Positions 1-8,300 of a stretch of 64,000 bases of DNA are shown here, piece by piece. The translations under genes were made by a program, and so were the position numbers. How positions within the stretch are numbered: position 1 is the first letter of the stretch; each line of letters starts with the position of its first letter. A model generated the notes under the pieces. It did not search any database, had not been told where the DNA came from, and saw only the letters and a program-made list of their open reading frames with translations. The stretch comes from Acidobacteriota bacterium. Lineage in GTDB: Bacteria > Acidobacteriota > Terriglobia > Terriglobales > Acidobacteriaceae. The stretch is from NCBI GenBank assembly GCA_003010405.1, contig PJLO01000006.1:1-64000 (forward strand), given 5' to 3'.

Positions 1-13
1 CGGGGGAGCGGGG

Positions 14-55
14 CCTCTTCCGCTACGCTCCAGAGTCCTGCTCCCCCGCAAATCC
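14..55. repeat. Inverted copy of a 42-43 bp segment also present at 12394-12436
   Basis: The reverse complement of this stretch matches 12394-12436 almost base for base, with one indel and a few substitutions. Both copies contain the block TCTTCCGCTACGCTCCAGAG. In both, ACTGGCTCACTT follows shortly afterwards in the same direction. Together they look like two remnants of the end of the same kind of insertion sequence, in opposite orientations. The family is not certain. Confidence 0.6.
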
Positions 56-72
56 CCGTTCCATCGCTGACC

Positions 73-120
73 CTACTGGCTCACTTTTACTCCGCCCTAC
101 TGGCCTACTTTTACTCCGCC
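73..120. repeat. Two tandem 24 bp repeats, IS21-like element end
   Basis: Two adjacent 24 bp units (73-96 and 97-120) share CTACTGGC at the start and ACTTTTACTCCGCC at the end and differ at two positions. Multiple short repeats just inside the termini are a hallmark of IS21-family elements, so this may be the end of such an element whose transposase genes lie to the left of the window or are lost. No transposase coding is visible here. Confidence 0.45.
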
Positions 121-141
121 CTTGACACCATGCCTAGGCAA

Positions 142-210
142 GGGGTGCAGGGTTGTACCCCCCAAAGCAAAGACAATGAGTAATACAGGACGATAGCTAG
201 TCGTCCTGTA
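142..210. repeat. Structured repeat copy 1: two hairpins, second with TAGCTAG loop
   Basis: Hairpin A pairs 142-148 (GGGGTGC) with 155-161 (GTACCCC), including one G-T wobble. A 22-base A-rich linker containing AAAGACAA follows. Hairpin B then pairs 184-193 perfectly with 201-210 (TACAGGACGA / TCGTCCTGTA) around the loop TAGCTAG. The same architecture recurs at 365-426 with different stem bases. It could be a structured RNA, a protein-binding site or a dispersed palindromic repeat. Strand is unknown. Confidence 0.55.
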
Positions 211-364
211 AATAAGTACTGAAGTCAGATTAGTTCCAGACATTTAAATCAGAGGAAAACTGTAAACTTTTTGTTACAATTCTTAAATAAAGCCAAGTAA
301 AAGATACACGATCTCGTTTGCCTGTTTGTCGTTGTTTGCGGAGGAGAAGGTAAAGGCTAAAGCA

Positions 365-426
365 GGGGTACGGGGTGTACCCCACCTTAAGGCAAACAAA
401 GACAACAGAGGGTTAGCTAGACCCTC
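365..426. repeat. Structured repeat copy 2: two hairpins, second with TAGCTAG loop
   Basis: Hairpin A pairs 365-371 (GGGGTAC) with 377-383 (GTACCCC). A 24-base linker follows that again contains AAAGACAA. Hairpin B pairs 408-413 (GAGGGT) with 421-426 (ACCCTC) around the same TAGCTAG loop as copy 1. The distance to copy 1 is about 220 bases. Stem sequences differ between copies while pairing, loop and linker are kept, which suggests that structure is under selection or that both copies descend from one repeat family. Confidence 0.55.
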
Positions 427-515
427 CACTATGGAGACGTTCGGGATGGCAAAAATATAGACTCTCGTTTGTAACAGTTTTGTAATATCACTGTTTGGGC
501 TTTAAAAAGGCAAAG

Positions 516-565
516 GCAGGGGGTTGGAACAGGAGTCAAAACAATGGCATCCTCCAACCCCCTGC
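516..565. repeat. Long perfect 13 bp hairpin upstream of the tRNA-Val fragment
   Basis: GCAGGGGGTTGGA (516-528) is exactly complementary to TCCAACCCCCTGC (553-565), with a 24-base loop that can pair further (AGGA with TCCT). No T-tract follows on either strand, so it is not a typical intrinsic terminator. It is the third strong hairpin in this ORF-free stretch and is preceded, like copy 2, by a purine-rich GGCAAAGGC-type sequence. Confidence 0.55.
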
Positions 566-641
566 GTTATGATTTTCATGGAGATTTCGGCAGGTTTAAG
601 CTATTGGTAAATAATAAGGCAAAACGCAAGGTAAAAATTAC

Positions 642-688
642 GCCTTACAAGCAGGATGTCGGGGGTTCGAGTCCCTCACTGCCCACCA
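642..688 (+). pseudogene. 3' half of tRNA-Val(UAC), 5' half missing
   Basis: From 642 the sequence reads as anticodon loop CTTACAA (anticodon TAC), anticodon 3' stem GCAGG, variable loop, T arm with TTCGAGT, acceptor 3' strand ACTGCCC and CCA. The expected 5' half (acceptor GGGCAGT, D arm, 5' anticodon stem) is absent. The upstream bases are AT-rich and unrelated. The break falls in the anticodon stem-loop, where many integrases cross over, so this is most simply a displaced att remnant of an element lying to the left. The intact tRNA would then be outside the window. Confidence 0.75.
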
Positions 689-950
689 CTTCCTGAAGCC
701 TCGGCAACGCTTTTTATCACTTTCTCCTATTTTTCCAAAACAGTTTAAACGGCAGGCATGCGAACTTTGTTCTCGCACATTTGCAGGTATCCTCCGTTGT
801 TCCTGGAAACAATGCTGAGTCTGGAGGAACGCTTACCTTTCTATTTTATCGAACAGCCATACTCACTCCAAGGTTTGTAGCTGTGAAGCTGGGTTCTACT
901 TCTGAGTATTCCCGTCGCTTGTTCGTGACATTTTCTTGCCCAGCAAATAC

Positions 951-1193
951 ATGGCAGTTGCCTTGTCAGAGATTCTCGATTGGGATCGCTACGACATACT
1001 CAGATTGGTGACTGCCGACAAAATCGAGCAGAAACACGGCAGCATTCCGCTGGAAATTTCTGGCAAGAACCCGGAGCTTGAGCACTTTGAGCGCGGCTGG
1101 CACATGGTGACCGTGCAGGAAAAGGACCTCCTGAGGAATCAGTACGATACATTCATCCGGCAACACAAGAAGCACCAGAGACATCAGGCATGA
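951..1193 (+). CDS. Hypothetical protein, 80 aa
   Basis: A short open frame from ATG 951 (an in-frame TTG at 936 is an alternative) gives a charged, plausibly globular protein. The C-terminal 20 residues are rich in Lys, His, Gln and Arg. I do not recognise a family. It lies between the tRNA-Val fragment and tRNA-Asp and reads towards the tRNA. An antisense frame of similar length exists at 966-1202, so coding is uncertain. The amino-acid composition of the plus-strand frame looks more protein-like. Confidence 0.35.
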   Translation: MAVALSEILDWDRYDILRLVTADKIEQKHGSIPLEISGKNPELEHFERGWHMVTVQEKDLLRNQYDTFIRQHKKHQRHQA

Positions 1194-1320
1194 TTTCCAC
1201 ATCGCCGGGTTGACGTTCGAGTCATCAATCCACTATATTCTTGAATGTAGCGCGGTTGACGGTTCTGATGGTGACAGTCAGGACGGGTAAATGCAAGAGC
1301 CGTGTTATGAGCGAAATAGC

Positions 1321-1397
1321 GGGGTCGTAGTTCAGTTGGTTAGAACGCCGCCCTGTCACGGCGGAGGCCGCGAGTTCGAGTCTCGTCGACCCCGCCA
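1321..1397 (+). tRNA. tRNA-Asp(GUC), CCA encoded
   Basis: Full cloverleaf: acceptor GGGGTCG (1321-1327) pairs with CGACCCC (1387-1393). The D arm has AGTTGGTTAG, the anticodon loop CTGTCAC gives anticodon GTC, and the T arm has TTCGAGT. Discriminator G 1394 is followed by encoded CCA (1395-1397). The integrase gene at 1500-2702 points towards its 3' end, so this tRNA is the likely attachment site of the integrated element to its right and was kept intact by integration. Confidence 0.95.
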
Positions 1398-1419
1398 TTA
1401 AGTCCAATCAACTTAATGG
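1395..1419. repeat. 9 bp perfect inverted repeat starting at the tRNA-Asp CCA end
   Basis: CCATTAAGT (1395-1403), spacer CCAATCA, ACTTAATGG (1411-1419). The left arm begins with the CCA end of tRNA-Asp. It could be part of an integrase core or arm-binding site at the element boundary, or a 3' processing hairpin. The sequence alone does not decide. Confidence 0.4.
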
Positions 1420-1426
1420 TTTAGAG

Positions 1427-1447
1427 ACCCCCGAAAGGGGGTTTTCT
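1427..1447 (+). terminator. Rho-independent terminator after tRNA-Asp
   Basis: ACCCCC (1427-1432), loop GAAA, GGGGGT (1437-1442) followed by TTTCTT. A compact GC stem with a tetraloop and a T-run lies 30 bases after the tRNA, so it would end the tRNA-Asp transcript before the integrase gene, which comes from the other strand. Confidence 0.8.
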
Positions 1448-1499
1448 TGTTTGTGAGGGCGCATTTGGGCGCAGTTTCCGAGAAGATTGCTCTGCTTCT

Positions 1500-2702
1500 T
1501 CACACGCGCACTCTCCGTTCTGGTACCACCATCATCACAACCTTGTCCTGCGCCTGTCGCTTGGCCGGAGTGAGCGCCTGCGCGTAAATGTCCATCGTGA
1601 TCCGGCTAATGGCATGGCGCAATAGCTCCTGCACGACCTTAATATCCTCGCCGTTCGATTTCAGCAGGGAAGTATAGGAGTGCCGGAAGGTGTGCCAGCC
1701 GATCTGTTTGGTGATCCCAGCCTTCACTGCAGCAGGGCGAATGTAGTCCGTCATCACGTTTTGCGGATTCCGGGGCGACGCGCCATAGGTGGTCGGAGAT
1801 GCGAAAACCCAGTTCTCAGCCGAACTGTACCCCGTTTCGAGCCTCCAGAGAGCCAGATCTTCGAGGATGACGTCGCTCAGCGGGACCGGCTTCCTCGATG
1901 TTTCCGTCTTGCAGGTGCCGATTCTCTCCCGCTTGGTGTTGTGGACGAAGCTCCTGGTGACGCTGGCCTGCTTGGCGTCAAAGTCGATGTCACTCCACTT
2001 GAGCGCGAACAGCTCGCTCCGGCGTAGACCACTGCACGCCGCTACAACGACCATCGTCCTATGCATCTGGCCGAGTTCGTTGATTAGACTGCGGAACTCA
2101 TCCACCTTCAGTATCTCCGGAATCTTTTCGCGCTTCGCGCTCTGCCGGACCTGTGTGACAGGGTTCCGGTCGATGAACTCGTAGCGCATTGCGTGGGAGA
2201 AGAGAGAGTGCATCATGTTCCTGATCTTCGCCTTAGTGCCGCGGGCCAGCAACTTGTCTTTCGTCGTGCACTTCAGCCCGCGGAGCCAGTCCTGAATTGC
2301 GATGGTGCGAACCTCATTCAGCCGAAACTTGCCCCAACGCGGCAGGATGTGGTTCTTGAAGTTGACCTCGTAGGAATCCTTGGTTCTGGACGCCTTGTTT
2401 TCTTCAGGATCGTCCATCTCCGCGAGTTCGTGATTCTTGAAGTGGGCGACCAGAAGTTCAATGGTCATCAGCGGGCCTAGTGTTGAATCCGCCAGATCCC
2501 GGTTTACATCGAGCCGCATGAGTTCGACGGCCCGGCTGGCGTCTGATTCGGTCGGATACTTGGAGAAAGGTCCGACGATCATCCTGCGGTTGATAGGTTT
2601 GCCGTCTGTGCTGTACTCCCGGAAGCGGTACGACCAAACATCCCCAGTCTTCCGGTGCAACAAGCTCATCCAGCCGTGTTGAAACCGTGCGCGCTTTGCC
2701 AT
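1500..2702 (-). CDS. Tyrosine-type site-specific integrase, 400 aa
   Basis: A phage-type integrase that would catalyse insertion and excision at an att site, most likely the adjacent tRNA-Asp. From the ATG at 2702 the catalytic set is complete: Arg227 (in SGLRRSE), Lys265, His337-x-x-Arg340 (HTFR), His363 (LLRHA) and nucleophile Tyr373 (DIYAQ). The N-terminal half carries the arm- and core-binding domains typical of large phage and island integrases. An upstream in-frame start at 2831 would overlap the helicase gene, and its extra 43 residues do not look conserved, so 2702 is preferred. Gene order integrase next to tRNA is the classic island edge. The frame is intact, unlike several other genes in this region. 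Confidence 0.9.
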   Translation of the reverse strand: MAKRARFQHGWMSLLHRKTGDVWSYRFREYSTDGKPINRRMIVGPFSKYPTESDASRAVELMRLDVNRDLADSTLGPLMTIELLVAHFKNHELAEMDDPEENKASRTKDSYEVNFKNHILPRWGKFRLNEVRTIAIQDWLRGLKCTTKDKLLARGTKAKIRNMMHSLFSHAMRYEFIDRNPVTQVRQSAKREKIPEILKVDEFRSLINELGQMHRTMVVVAACSGLRRSELFALKWSDIDFDAKQASVTRSFVHNTKRERIGTCKTETSRKPVPLSDVILEDLALWRLETGYSSAENWVFASPTTYGASPRNPQNVMTDYIRPAAVKAGITKQIGWHTFRHSYTSLLKSNGEDIKVVQELLRHAISRITMDIYAQALTPAKRQAQDKVVMMVVPERRVRV

Positions 2703-2797
2703 GTGGTTCCTATTCCCAGCGGCACAGGTGGACGGGATTATTCTTTCGCCTCCATCACTTCCCGTCAAGGCGTGGTTGGATCGGCTGTTCTTTGTCA

Positions 2798-4165
2798 CTA
2801 GCTCATTCCTCGGAGTTCTCGTGATTTCCACTCCAGTGTTCGCTTATCAAACCAGGTGGGGAAGGTGCCTCGCTCTCCACCGTCGCGGATTTTGGCCGCA
2901 ATGATTTCATCATTGCTGTTAAACTCACCGCGGTTATGTGTGGATGTCTGCTCCGTTGCGATCTCTCGCCAGAGCATCAAGATCACGTGCGCATGAATGG
3001 CGACATTGCCAGTCTCTTTGAGGTCGTCTTCATCCGGCTTGGCGTTCGCTTCCGATGGCTTGCGCGTATGGTGTAGGAGCACCACGCCAATGTTCTCGTC
3101 ATAGGCGAACCGGCGCAGAGCTTCCGCGGCAGTCTCAACCTTGGTGCGGGTATCACGTCCCGGGCTGATCGCTGCCAGGGCGAATAGGTGATCGACGAAG
3201 AGCACTTTGATGTGATCGCGCCGAACATAAAGGCGGCTCTTGGCAATGAACTGCGAGAGACTTTTGACCGGTTGATCGTCTAGGATCAGCGGCAACTTCG
3301 AAAGCTGGACCGCCGCCTGTTCCGCGCGGAGCATCTCATCTTCGCTCAGGCGCCGAGGGTCTTTGAACTTTACCGCGGGGATTCCCGAGACCGCTGAGAT
3401 GCAGCGCCGCAGAACTGGATCACCCTTCATCTCCATTGAACGGACCGCAACTGGGATCTCGTGCATAGCCGCATTGCGGGCCATCTGGAGTGCCAATGCA
3501 GTCTTAGCGCGGCCTTGTGGTGCCCCGATCACCCATAGCTCAGAAGGACGAATGCCCGTGGTCAGCTCGTCGAGATCTTCTATGCCTGTTGGGACGCCCA
3601 GCAGTGTTTCATTTGGTATCGTCCGCTCCCATTGCATCTGCTCGATCACAGAGAGACATTGCTCGCGAAGGACTGGAGTTTTACCTGCATCGCAACCAGA
3701 CATCAGCGAGAGCAAGGATTCTTCCGCGTTGAAAAGAACCTCATCAGCTTTCGCTGTCTGGTCGAGTGCCGAAGCTACCATGCCGTTTCCGACGTGAATG
3801 AGATTACGCAGTGTCGCCTTTTCGCGCACGATGCTGATGTAATGAGCGATCGAGGAACGCCGCGGCACGCCATCAGTCAGCGATGCCAGGTATCCAGCGC
3901 CGCCTACAAACTCCAGCGCCTTGCGATCGAGCAGCTCTTGTGTGAGCGAGCCGATCTCAATCGGCTTATTTGCTGCCTCCAAATCCCGGATGGTCGCGTA
4001 AATCTGGCGATGTGCGTCTAGGAAGAAATCAGCAGTGCAGAGTTCCTGGACAGCTTCGAGCGCCCGTTCATTGTCGAGCAGGATGGCTCCGAGTATGGAG
4101 CGTTCTACTTCAGGCGATGCCGGGAGACCACGATCTAGGCTGTAATCATTGACGGCGCTAGTCAT
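2798..4165 (-). CDS. DnaB-like replicative helicase of a mobile element, 455 aa
   Basis: The N-terminal domain (about residues 15-115) resembles the DnaB N-domain (PEVERSILGAILL). The C-terminal RecA-like ATPase begins near residue 185 (LLGVPTGIEDLD). The Walker A region, GAPQGRAKT at 214-222, has Ala220 where DnaB proteins have the Gly just before the catalytic Lys221. Walker B is VLFVDHL (321-327, Asp325). Such helicases load at element or phage origins. Its start overlaps the end of the upstream gene by 8 bases, implying translational coupling, and the integrase follows 95 bases downstream. The Ala substitution may weaken ATP binding, so activity is uncertain, but the fold assignment is secure. 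Confidence 0.85.
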   Translation of the reverse strand: MTSAVNDYSLDRGLPASPEVERSILGAILLDNERALEAVQELCTADFFLDAHRQIYATIRDLEAANKPIEIGSLTQELLDRKALEFVGGAGYLASLTDGVPRRSSIAHYISIVREKATLRNLIHVGNGMVASALDQTAKADEVLFNAEESLLSLMSGCDAGKTPVLREQCLSVIEQMQWERTIPNETLLGVPTGIEDLDELTTGIRPSELWVIGAPQGRAKTALALQMARNAAMHEIPVAVRSMEMKGDPVLRRCISAVSGIPAVKFKDPRRLSEDEMLRAEQAAVQLSKLPLILDDQPVKSLSQFIAKSRLYVRRDHIKVLFVDHLFALAAISPGRDTRTKVETAAEALRRFAYDENIGVVLLHHTRKPSEANAKPDEDDLKETGNVAIHAHVILMLWREIATEQTSTHNRGEFNSNDEIIAAKIRDGGERGTFPTWFDKRTLEWKSRELRGMS

Positions 4166-4904
4166 TGGCTAACTCCCGTCTCATGCGTTCCGTCGGATTA
4201 ATCGCAGGTATGAAATCTGCTGTTACTTTTCTGATGGGGTCAAGTTTGATCGTCTGTCCCTTCCAGATATGAGGATCGGAGAGATAGTTTCCGGAACTAC
4301 CTGGCTGGAAAAACTTCTCCGGGGACGGGCAGAATCGGAGATCATCATGCGGGCGATTCACGAAGGCATCGCGCAAGTTCTTGGTTCCTGCCATCACAAG
4401 CTCAAAACCATCCTGCATGATGGCCTCGGCTATGATTCGCTCTTGACCGGCGCTGGCGGGTTTTCCAGCCGTAACAAGTCCGGAGTTTCGGGGATGGAGT
4501 CTAAATATCTCCGCAACTTGCTCTGGAAGTTTGTCAGGATTAGGTTCGAAACTGACGTGCACCGGCGTTTGTATGTCCTGATCCTGTTTCTGTTCCTGTT
4601 CCTGTTCCTGTTCCTGATTTGCCAAAGGATTCAGGAGAGGCTTTGGTAAAGGCTTCGGGCAAGTCTCATTGAATGCCTTTACTGCAGTGGCGCAATCCTT
4701 ACCTTCGACGGAATCGCCGTGCGATTTCGAAAGGAAGATTTCGATCATTGCATGTACGAAAGCTCGATGAGGAATAATGTCAAGGATATGTTCTCGAAAG
4801 AGAGGTCGGCGCGAATTGATTGGATCAAGGCAACCCTGGAGAATCCTGCGGCTGACATTTATCAGGGGTGGATAAAAAGCGAAAGCGCCATGATCCCACG
4901 TCAA
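4158..4904 (-). CDS. Replication-type hypothetical protein with EQ repeat, about 248 aa
   Basis: I recognise no family. The protein has a low-complexity centre (prolines, then alternating Glu/Gln and Asp/Gln residues, about 83-110) and a C-terminal half ending in RRELAND. Position directly upstream of, and overlapping, the DnaB-like gene is typical of helicase loaders or replisome organisers, so a replication role is an inference from context. The start is unclear. The frame is open from TTG 4904 and further upstream without an ATG. The first internal ATG in frame is at 4748. The first 50 residues do not look convincingly protein-like, so the 5' end may be truncated or rearranged. Confidence 0.55.
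   Translation of the reverse strand: MTWDHGAFAFYPPLINVSRRILQGCLDPINSRRPLFREHILDIIPHRAFVHAMIEIFLSKSHGDSVEGKDCATAVKAFNETCPKPLPKPLLNPLANQEQEQEQEQKQDQDIQTPVHVSFEPNPDKLPEQVAEIFRLHPRNSGLVTAGKPASAGQERIIAEAIMQDGFELVMAGTKNLRDAFVNRPHDDLRFCPSPEKFFQPGSSGNYLSDPHIWKGQTIKLDPIRKVTADFIPAINPTERMRRELAND
4593..4616. repeat. Hexanucleotide repeat (TTCCTG)4 inside a coding region
   Basis: Four perfect TTCCTG units, flanked on the left by degenerate ones back to about 4575, encode the alternating Glu-Gln tract of the gene at 4158-4904. A 6 bp unit changes length without changing frame, so variation would alter linker length only. Confidence 0.8.
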
Positions 4905-5253
4905 GAGTCGCGGTGGTATACGAAGAATTTGCTGTGGTGATTCAACTGAAGACAGCGGCGGACGGTAGCCGCTCGGCCCAGTTCGTGACCGCGTACTTGG
5001 CGGACAACAGCATTGCCAAGATCAGAGGGGGGCCAAAATGGGGCTGAAAATAGAAGCGCCGCTGGTTTGCCAGGCTGGCCCAGCGGCAGAAGCCTCTGTA
5101 GGTTCCCTGCCGTCGGTAAAGAACATCTTTAGACTAGGGTCAAAGGCACAGCATGTCAAGTTGAATCGTAGTCTAGGGGCATCATCGTTATCATTTCAAT
5201 CTGTACCGAAACGGAACTACCTGGCTGGGTGGCGGCAGTGCGTAATGACCTGT
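4905..5253. other. Stretch with no supported gene
   Basis: Open frames exist here, including one of 95 codons from 5038 that runs to 5325, but it overlaps the hsdR start region and its product shows no recognisable domain. I see no convincing gene, RNA or terminator. hsdM or hsdS, which would be expected next to hsdR, is absent. Confidence 0.5.
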
Positions 5254-5310
5254 CGATATTTGGGCAATTTTTCGACATATTTTTTCGATACGTCGATTGC
5301 AGCGACATAT
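5254..5310. promoter_or_regulatory. Cluster of CGATA/CGACATAT motifs upstream of hsdR
   Basis: Within 57 bases just before the hsdR start, TCGATA (from 5253), CGACATAT (5273-5280), CGATA (5286), CGATT (5294) and CGACATAT (5303-5310) recur. The two perfect CGACATAT copies are 30 bases apart, about three helical turns. This spacing suggests a regulator-binding array or promoter region. No -35/-10 pair can be assigned with confidence. Confidence 0.35.
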
Positions 5311-5326
5311 CCTGGATTGGGTTAGC

Positions 5327-8300
5327 ATGAGCCAAGTAACTGAAAACATGGTAGAAGATGAGCTTTTAAGCTGGTTTGAGGATCTTGGCTATGAGGTCGT
5401 CTTCGGCCCGGAGCTTGCGCCGGATGGGGCGACGCCGGAGCGGAAGAGCTACAAGCACGTATTGCTCGAAGGGCGGCTCCGGGATGCGCTGCACCGTCTG
5501 AATCCTGGGTTGCCCACCGCCGCCATTGCCGATGCTGTCGCCATCCTGACAAATGCGGGTACACCCGGCCTGCTTGCAGGAAATCAAGAGTTTCAACGAT
5601 GGCTGACGCGGGGAGTGCAGGTCTTCTGGCAGCAGGACGGGGAGACCCGGAGCGACCGGGTGCGGCTGGCGGATTTTAGCAATATGGAGCAGAACGAGTG
5701 GCTGGTGGTGAACCAGTTCACTGTGATCGGCACAACGGTGACCGGCAGCCGCGAACGCAGACCCGACGTTGTTGTCTTCCTGAACGGGCTGCCAGTGGCC
5801 GTGTTTGAGTTGAAGAACGCGGCCAGCGAGACAGCGGACGTGTCGGCGGCCTATCGGCAGATTCAGACCTACAAGGAAGAGATACCGGAACTCTTCCGCA
5901 GCAATGGCGTGCTGGTGGCGTCGGACGGCATCTATGCGCGGATGGGTTCGCTCTCTGCCGATGAAGAGCGATTTACGGCGTGGCGCACCATCGACGGTAA
6001 GGAGCGCGATCCGCTGGGGCAGTTTGGCGAGCTGGAAACGCTGGTGCGGGGTGTCTTCAATAAAGAGCATCTGCTGGATTATCTGCGAAACTTCATCGTC
6101 TTTGAGGACGACGGCGGGCTGGTGAAGAAGATTGCGGCCTACCACCAGTTCCACGCGGTGCGGGCTGCGGTACAACGGGTGCTGGAGGCTTCTGCCCCTG
6201 AAGGTAGCGGCAGGGGCGGCGTGGTGTGGCATACACAAGGCGCGGGCAAGAGCCTGGAGATGATCTGCCTTGCGGGCAAGCTGATGACACACCCACAGAT
6301 GAAGAATCCCACGCTGGTGGTGGTCACAGATAGGAACGATCTGGACGGTCAGCTTTACGGCATGTTCGACATGGCGGCAGAGGTGCTGGGCGAGAAGCCG
6401 GTACAGGCCGACAAACGGACGAGGCTGCGTGAGGAACTGAATCAGCGACCGTCGGGCGGCATTCTCTTTACGACGATCCAGAAATTTGTGCCTGGCGAGG
6501 ATGAGGACACTTATCCAGAGTTGACCGGGCGGCATAACGTAGTGGTGCTGTGCGATGAGGCGCACCGCAGCCAGTATGGGCTGAAGGCACGCATCAATGA
6601 TGCCGGAGAAACAATTTACGGTTATGCAAAGTATCTTCGCGATGCGCTACCTAATGCTACGTTTGTCGCCTTCACTGGAACCCCGGTTTCGTCAAAGGAC
6701 AAGGACACGCAATCGGTCTTTGGCGAGTACGTGGACATCTACGACATTGAGCAGGCCGTAAAAGATAAGGCGACTGTCCCCATCTACTACGAATCGCGGC
6801 TGGTGAAGCTGGAGATGGATTCCGCCATTGCCGAATCGATAGACGAAGAAGTGGAAGAGCTGACCGAGGATGAGGAAGAGGCGGCAAGGGCGCGGACCAA
6901 GAGCCGGTGGGCGGCGCTGGAGAAGCTGGTGGGGACGGCTCCTCGCATAGCGACGGTGGCGGCGGACCTTGTGAACCACTTCGAGACCCGGCAGGACGCG
7001 ATGAGCGGCAAGGCCATGACGGTGTGCATGAGCCGCGAAGTGTGCGTGCTGCTCTACGACGCGATTATCAAGCTCAGGCCGGAGTGGCACGACCCGGACC
7101 CGGAGAAGGGCGCAATCAAGGTGATCATGACCGGGTCTGCATCGGACCGGGAGGCGCTACGCCGCCACGTTTACAGCGCGGCAGTGAAGAAGCGGCTGGA
7201 GAAACGATTCAAGAAGGCCGATGATCCGCTCCAAATAGTGATCGTGCGGGATATGTGGTTGACCGGTTTTGACGTGCCATGCCTGACGACAATGTATGTG
7301 GACAAGCCGATGCGGGACCATAACCTGATGCAGGCCATTGCGCGGGTGAATCGGGTCTTCAAAGACAAGCCGGTGGGCTGGTGGTGGACTACATCGGCAT
7401 TGCAAACGACTTGAAGAAGGCATTGCGGGAGCACACAGAGAGCAAGGGGAAAGGGCGGCCCACCATTCCAGCTTCAGAGATGTTGCTGAAAGTGCGCGAG
7501 GAGATGGAAGTGGCGCGGGGAATGCTGTGCGGGCTGGACTATAGCGGCTTCCGCGTGAATGCCCTGAAGCCAATGCGGGCAGCAGCGGACCATATCCTCG
7601 GCCTTGAGAATGGAAAGCGGCGATTCGCGGATTGCGTTCTGCGGATGACTCAGGCTTTCGCGCTGTGTTGCACATTGCCCGCTGCGGTGGAGTACCGCGA
7701 AGAGATCGCCTTCATGCAGGCCGTGCGTACCATCCTTACGAAACGCGACCCCACTACCTCTCTGACCAACGATGCGAAGGAACACGCGCTGCGACAGGTT
7801 CTCTCCCGTGCGGTGGTTTCGGCAGATGTGATGGACATATTTGCGGCGGCGGGCCTGGAGCGGCCCAACGTGGGAATCCTGTCGGATGAGTTCTTGGAGG
7901 ACGTGCGAAAGCTGAAAGAGAAGAATTTGGCGGTGGAGGTGCTGGAGCGCTTGCTTAAAGGCCAAATCAAGAGCGGGTTCGGGAGCAACGTGGTGCAGAG
8001 CCGGAAATTTTCTGAGCTACTGCAAGACTCACTGGCTCGCTATCGCAGCCGCGCCATAGAAACGGCGCAGGTGATTGAAGAACTGATCACCATGGCGAAG
8101 CAGTTCAAAGCGGCGGCGACCCGAGGAGAAGAACTTGGGCTCTCCGCCGATGAGATGGCATTCTATGACGCGCTTGCGACGAATGAAGCATCGGTGAGAG
8201 AGCTTGGGGATGCAACGCTGCGCAAGATCGCTCGGGAACTTACACAGAAACTGCGGGCCAGCAATTCGGTCGACTGGTATGTGCGGGAATCCGTGCGGGC

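Noticed and set aside
5038..5325. 95-codon plus-strand frame before hsdR
   Set aside because: It runs into the hsdR start region, has no recognisable domain and covers the motif array. It looks like a chance frame.
7365..7390. Programmed -1 frameshift in hsdR
   Set aside because: No X-XXY-YYZ slippery site or downstream pseudoknot is seen, and a single added G restores the exact family sequence.
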